Program-made: the position numbers and the translations under genes
Shown: positions 59,289 through 64,000 of the stretch, in pieces
Position numbering within the stretch: position 1 is the first letter of the stretch
Layout of the letters: every line of letters starts with the position of its first letter
Assembly: GCF_021155765.1 (NCBI RefSeq)
Contig: NC_060108.1
Span: 24,763,025-24,827,024, forward strand
Length of the DNA: 64,000 nt
Origin: Diprion similis
Taxonomy: Eukaryota; Arthropoda; Insecta; Hymenoptera; Diprionidae
Direction: 5' to 3'
The notes under the pieces: model-generated
What the model saw: the letters and a program-made list of their open reading frames with translations, nothing else
What the model was told of the DNA's origin: nothing
Database searches by the model: none

Positions 59289-59422
59289 CCTGCAGGCCGT
59301 CGACACGAAACGCGTTGAAACATGAATCTCGATTTCATGTTCCATGGGATTCATTTAATCGGTGCAAAGAAATCTGTATTGAGATAAACATCGTGCAATT
59401 ATTGTTACACTCAAAGATATAG

Positions 59423-59428
59423 AATAAA
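59423..59428 (+). terminator. Poly(A) signal of the receptor-like gene
   Basis: A canonical AATAAA lies 135 bases after the stop codon of the preceding gene. This supports the view that the transcript really ends here without membrane or catalytic exons. Confidence 0.65.
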
Positions 59429-62400
59429 AATTAATACCCACACACATGTATCACATGACCCGATAAATTTCTCTTTCGTAACTGATCCTAGCTGCTGGCT
59501 ACTAGTCTGCGACGAAGTGGTGAAAAAGAGCAGAGAAAAGTAGCAAATAGAAGAATGGATCCAAGTTGATCCAAAAGCGGCCAGGTCCATAGGAAGACCA
59601 ACAGCTTCCGGAAGCTTCGCCTCTTCGAAGTTCTTGGACATCAGCGACTCCTCCAGTTGGTAAACCATCCCTCTATCCTCGGTTGTTTCTCTCTCTCTCT
59701 CTCTCTTTCTCTCTCCGTCTCTCTCATTCGTCCTCTCCCGAGCTTCCGAGGCACGGCGGTGGTTTGGTCGCGTCTTTGTTGCGACATATCCACATATCTT
59801 CCGGTGCGTTGGCGGCAGTAAGTTAGTCCATAGCCCGTTCATCACTCCGACCTCTCCGTCGGCGGGCGAGCTCGGGGCCAGTCCGCTGGATGGAAGGCGA
59901 TGGCTGGAACTGGTGCGGCGGTGGCGGAGGGTGGAGGGTGGCGGATGGCAGGGACGAGGCGTCGCGTCGCCTGGTGAGAAGAGCGAAATGGTTCCTCGCG
60001 CGGCGCACCAGACAAAGAAGCCTGTCGCGCCAATGATGGACGCCTTCGCGAACGACCCCGCCGAGCCCGGTACATCACTTTTATTACTCTCCTCCTCATT
60101 TTCATATTTCATATTTACATTTCTAGACCGCCATAAATCAGAAAATTTATGGGTAATTAGGCCTTTGTATAGACCCTTGGGGCCGGCTTATCGAACGTGA
60201 GTCTGCTCCGGTAACGAGAGGGGTAAGAGAGGGGCGAACCACGGAGGGCGAGAGCCATCAACCAAGAGCCGAGAGGCACGGACTCCATGGATGGATGGAT
60301 GGATGGATGGATGGATGGATGTCCGGGGAGTCTTTGATGCTTTCGGGACTCTCGTTCTCCAGAAACTATACCAAATGTCCAAATTCAATGTTTCGTTTTT
60401 AAAATTAACAGTTGTAGCCATTGATGTACTGTGTGAAGAATGTATTTTGGAATTGAAATAACAGGGGTTGAGTATTTATTGAAATAGGTAAAACTCGCTA
60501 GTGATATTCAATTCCTGATTTCGCATAGCAAGAGATGAGGCGATAAAATTCGGATGGCGTCGAGTACTCTTCGGAGAATATTAAGTCGGTCTGAGGCAGC
60601 CTTCCTGGCGTATAAACTCGAGGTGTTATACCGAGAAGCTCGAAGTACCGCAGTAGAACCCTCGAAGTTGTCATAGTTTGGTATAGCGTATAGACACATA
60701 GTCGAATAGCTCTATTCCTGGAAGTAAGAAAAGTGCGAGGTTCGAGTAAGTCGACTGCGTCGCTATTTCGGAGTATCCAACGGCATCGAGAATCCCGCCA
60801 GCAACCCGAAGGCAGCGGCGCAGCAATGAGCTGCTGAGTATATTATGGCCCCATAAAAGTTTGCGGTAATATTTAATAGTAGGTTTAATGGGGCACGCAG
60901 GTGCGAGCTTCGGCTCGTCTACTTTACCTGCTACCCGGCAATGCCTCGTAAGTACTTGTTAACGATGTTGGTTGCTCCCGCTCCACCCTACACTAAGCCC
61001 CCTACCCCAAACGGGGGTGATCGTCGCCCTACGTCAAATCCATTCTATATTCAAGGGAAAACGGCTACTCGTAAGACTGTCGAACCGCGTGAGGCGTAGC
61101 TCTTATAATACGTCTGATTTCAAATCTACAAAATGATTTTCGAATTTCAGAAGGCCATTAACTTGATTTCGCGTAACAAATTAACTGCGAAGCTTCATTT
61201 CTTTGTTCTCAAGCTTAAAGGCCAAAAGAGAAAGGTAATTTCACGTCCTTCTTGGCCGTCTGCTGCTTTTAGGGTCACACTTCGTAACGAAGGGGTTGAG
61301 GTGGGCAGGTATACAACGTATAGAGCAATCGGAGCCCACGGATAGATTGGATTTTTATCTGACCCTCGCAATAGGGTCTAGAATTATAAGTTGTTTCCAT
61401 TTTCGTTAAAACGGCTCACCTTGGTAGTTACTTCCGTTTTATGGCATAGACCGATGCCCACCGAGCACGAAACTCTCTTATCATATATCACGTACGCACG
61501 TACATCTACATACACAGATACAGTTGTATGATACACATTGAGAAAAGTGAGGGACTGCTCCAATTTCGCAAACGTATAGCTCTATTTTGTTTACCTGATG
61601 ATTTATTTACCTTCCCCCTTTATTTTCACCCCGTGTCACGAGTCGCTGAGCCTGCAAAGTTGCGCAGACGCTTTGCAGCAGGTAATTCGTGCCGGTGGGC
61701 TTCCGTATAAAAAAAACTTTCCAGCCTTATATGGGGGTTAAGAACACAAAACAAAATGAAAAATATTCATTAATCGAGAAGTAGACGGACGGACTTTCGT
61801 TTGAGCAAACTTTCATATCATATATATAAATAATAAACCTTGCATGCGAATTAATTCATACGCACCCGTACCCTGCGATATCCGTGCATTATTAAAACCG
61901 ACCAGTATATGACTGTGTGCGAAAACGCAGCGTACATGTTGGGCTTTTAATTAAACCAAGGTGGACGCGATATATTTTTAATATATTTAGTCCCCACTTG
62001 AAGGAAAGAGAAGGTGACGAAAAAAACGCGTTTCACAAAAGATATAACGCGTCATACTGATGCGTCGGTAGACACTAAGGTTCTAGCTTATAACTACACT
62101 TATCACTACTGATTGATTGCGAAGAATCTTCCCGCATCTATGCTACAGAAGAAAGATTGAGGCTAGGTTACATCAAATAACTAGAGCGATCGAAAGAAAA
62201 CTCTTAATATTAAGAGTGAGGCAGTTTTCATTTATTTCGTCAATAGACTGGGTGATTGATTAAAAATGATGTATTCATAATTTCACGGTGATGTACTGAT
62301 TGTGAGTTAGTGGAGTTTCCCTCAAGTGTCACAATTCTTCGAATCTACACGGGAAAATCTTTCCAACAACTTTTTGCACCGGACTTCAAATGACCAGATG

Positions 62401-64000
62401 GCTAGGCAGAACTTGAATGCATGTTTTTCTTTTTTTTACGTGGCCCTAAAAAAGCTCGAGCAGGATTCTTACACATCATATGTACATCTTTCAAAAGTGT
62501 AAATGATTTGATAATTCGATGCTTGTATTATTACACATATATTTCCAGAATATATCCAAGGTGTGGTCAAATTTTTGTATCCTATTTTCTATCCTTTCTT
62601 TTGCTCTTTTCCTTTTCCTTTTTCATTTCAATTTACTTAATTTAGTAAAATTTTGTTAGTTTCGTTAGCAGAGCGAGACGGGAAGCGAAGCGAAGGCGCA
62701 GTGAAGGAGCTCACAGGGACCGTTCCTTGGGCTCAGTTCATATCTTAATGAGCCCTTGTCGTTTAAACTTTGCTCACTCCACTCGGCGGGGTGCAAATCA
62801 GCCCCACGATCCTCCTTAAACCCTTTAATTAGTAGCCATAAATTATGGCAATATAGGTTGATAATGCCTTTTGTGGTTAATTTATGTCTCCAACTGTTCT
62901 CTCCGCGATCTAGGGGATAAAGGACCGAATAAAATATCATACGATTTCTGCCTACCAACTGCCAGCTGGGACTTAAGGTACCAAACCCTGCCGACAACCC
63001 TCAAGAAAAAAGGCAATTAGTGCCTACTTTCTTCTATATCTGGCTTCAGCTTTTTCATCAGTGAACTAAACGAGACGGATTCTCGTTTGGACGAATCTTA
63101 ATTCTTTGTTTCGCTATTCAGTATCGATTTCAAGTGAAAAGCTTTGAACAAGAGAATCATAGTTAGACGAAACCTTGTCAAACAGTCTGAGTTACTCTGC
63201 GATTAGTCTATCCTTCGTACTTGTCGGATTGAATCAATTTTAGGGTTTCAGAAGCATGATTGACCAAAAGTGAAGGATTGATGCTGATGTACTCAAGGCA
63301 TGAAAAACGTCAGTATTCAAAGCTTTGTTCTCAATTTCGGTTCTGTTTCCAGATTCCAGAAGTTGTGGTTACCATACGTCCTAATTGATGTTGGCGTCGA
63401 AGTTGAGGCGACCGAAGGCAGGTGGCAGAAGCATGCAAAAGCTTGTCTTCCACTTTCTCGTTGGAAATAACGATACTCATTACCCAAAGATGGATTCAAT
63501 CCGCAATCGAATAACATCGACTGTCTCGGATAAAATAACTCAATACTTTCTGGTTGGATTTTTTTTTATTTTCGCCACTATTCCGAAAGGAATGAATCGA
63601 GGTGTTGCAAAGGCGTTGGAATAGACGCGCGATTATTGCTGCTTCGGTTCCCAGCGCGACTCGATCGGGTGGATGAAGCTATTTCGATTTCGCGATAAAC
63701 TTTGTAAGAGGAAGCTTTGACGCAAATCTCACGTGCCGGCACTATCATTAGTTGGACAAGTAATATACATAAAGCTTTATCGGCCGCTGGGCTTATATAG
63801 AAACTTTGCTGATTGTATTGCACGACGATAACCATCCCCAATTGTTCCCTCCAATCCCCGAAGCTCCTCCTCTGATCTATCACTATTTCCCACTTTCCGG
63901 ACGAAGGTGAATTCACTTCGGGGTTCTCCTCCTTGCCTCGGAGTTGCCGGATCCTTTTCAACCTCGGTCGAGCCTCTGTCGAATTCCTTAGACGGACGCG
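59429..64000. other. No confident gene
   Basis: Open frames here, including one of 233 codons on the minus strand at 59411-60112, run through GA/CT-rich and C-rich low-complexity DNA and resemble no family. I see no splice-linked set of exons. A (TCTC)n tract lies at about 59690-59720. The region may be intergenic or intron of a gene beyond the window. Confidence 0.5.
60286..60320. repeat. (GGAT)n microsatellite
   Basis: About eight perfect GGAT/ATGG units. On the minus strand they give a His-Pro-Ser-Ile chance repeat. Confidence 0.92.

Noticed and set aside
59411..60112. 233-codon minus-strand open frame
   Set aside because: Much of it crosses CT/GA-rich and C-rich low-complexity DNA (Arg-Glu and Pro-rich runs). 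There is no recognised domain and it overlaps the 3' end region of the receptor-like gene.
63578..63961. 127-codon minus-strand open frame at the window edge
   Set aside because: There is no recognised family, no splice partner and no supporting signal. It could be part of a gene beyond the window, but nothing supports that.

Overview
The window is a stretch of animal, almost certainly insect, nuclear DNA. The genes are split into many small exons with short GT-AG introns, many under 150 bp. The intergenic DNA is AT-rich and full of (TA)n, (CA)n, (GA)n and (CT)n microsatellites. The encoded proteins (a receptor guanylate cyclase of the Gyc76C type, a complex I B14 subunit with an insect-like LYK motif, and a ZNF236-type 28-finger protein) fit an arthropod. 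Hymenoptera is my best guess from the overall feel of the sequence, but that is inference only. No bacterial or organellar features and no rRNA or tRNA genes were seen.

Layout. 1-8340: no recognisable exon, only microsatellites and small hairpins; it is upstream or intronic sequence of the next gene. 8341-14602 (+): the 3' sixteen exons of a receptor-type guanylate cyclase; its N-terminal exons lie outside the window. 15808-16737 (-): NDUFA6, tail to tail with the cyclase. 16895-17137: a foldback (inverted repeat) element. 18371-18739: two diverged copies of a ~200-bp repeat. 18740-30050: an ~11.3-kb tandem satellite, with a homogeneous core of about 33 copies of a 304-bp monomer bracketed on both sides by diverged copies of a related 311-bp monomer. 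30051-32020: ZNF236 3' flank with a 264-bp MITE-like element. 32021-50624 (-): one complete 24-coding-exon gene for a 1782-residue, 28-zinc-finger ZNF236-like protein, including a 10.4-kb intron (38360-48806). 51340-51530: probable promoter of that gene, with several CCAAT boxes. 51583-52371: ambiguous coding-like fragments. 52449-59288 (+): a 25-exon gene whose product looks like the ectodomain of a receptor kinase or phosphatase (Methyltransf_FA-like segment, jelly-roll segment, three EGF-like modules, about nine fibronectin III domains) but stops without a membrane segment or catalytic domain and has its own poly(A) signal. 59429-64000: no confident gene.

The genes do not form an obvious pathway. 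They cover cGMP signalling at the membrane, mitochondrial respiration, nuclear DNA binding, and a probably secreted adhesion or receptor-like protein. The most unusual items are the orphan receptor-like ectodomain gene, the two-class satellite with a nested expansion history, and several short coding-like reading frames hidden in introns or between genes. All exon joins were made by hand from splice-site consensus and reading-frame continuity. Every join in the four main genes keeps frame, but no transcript data were available.
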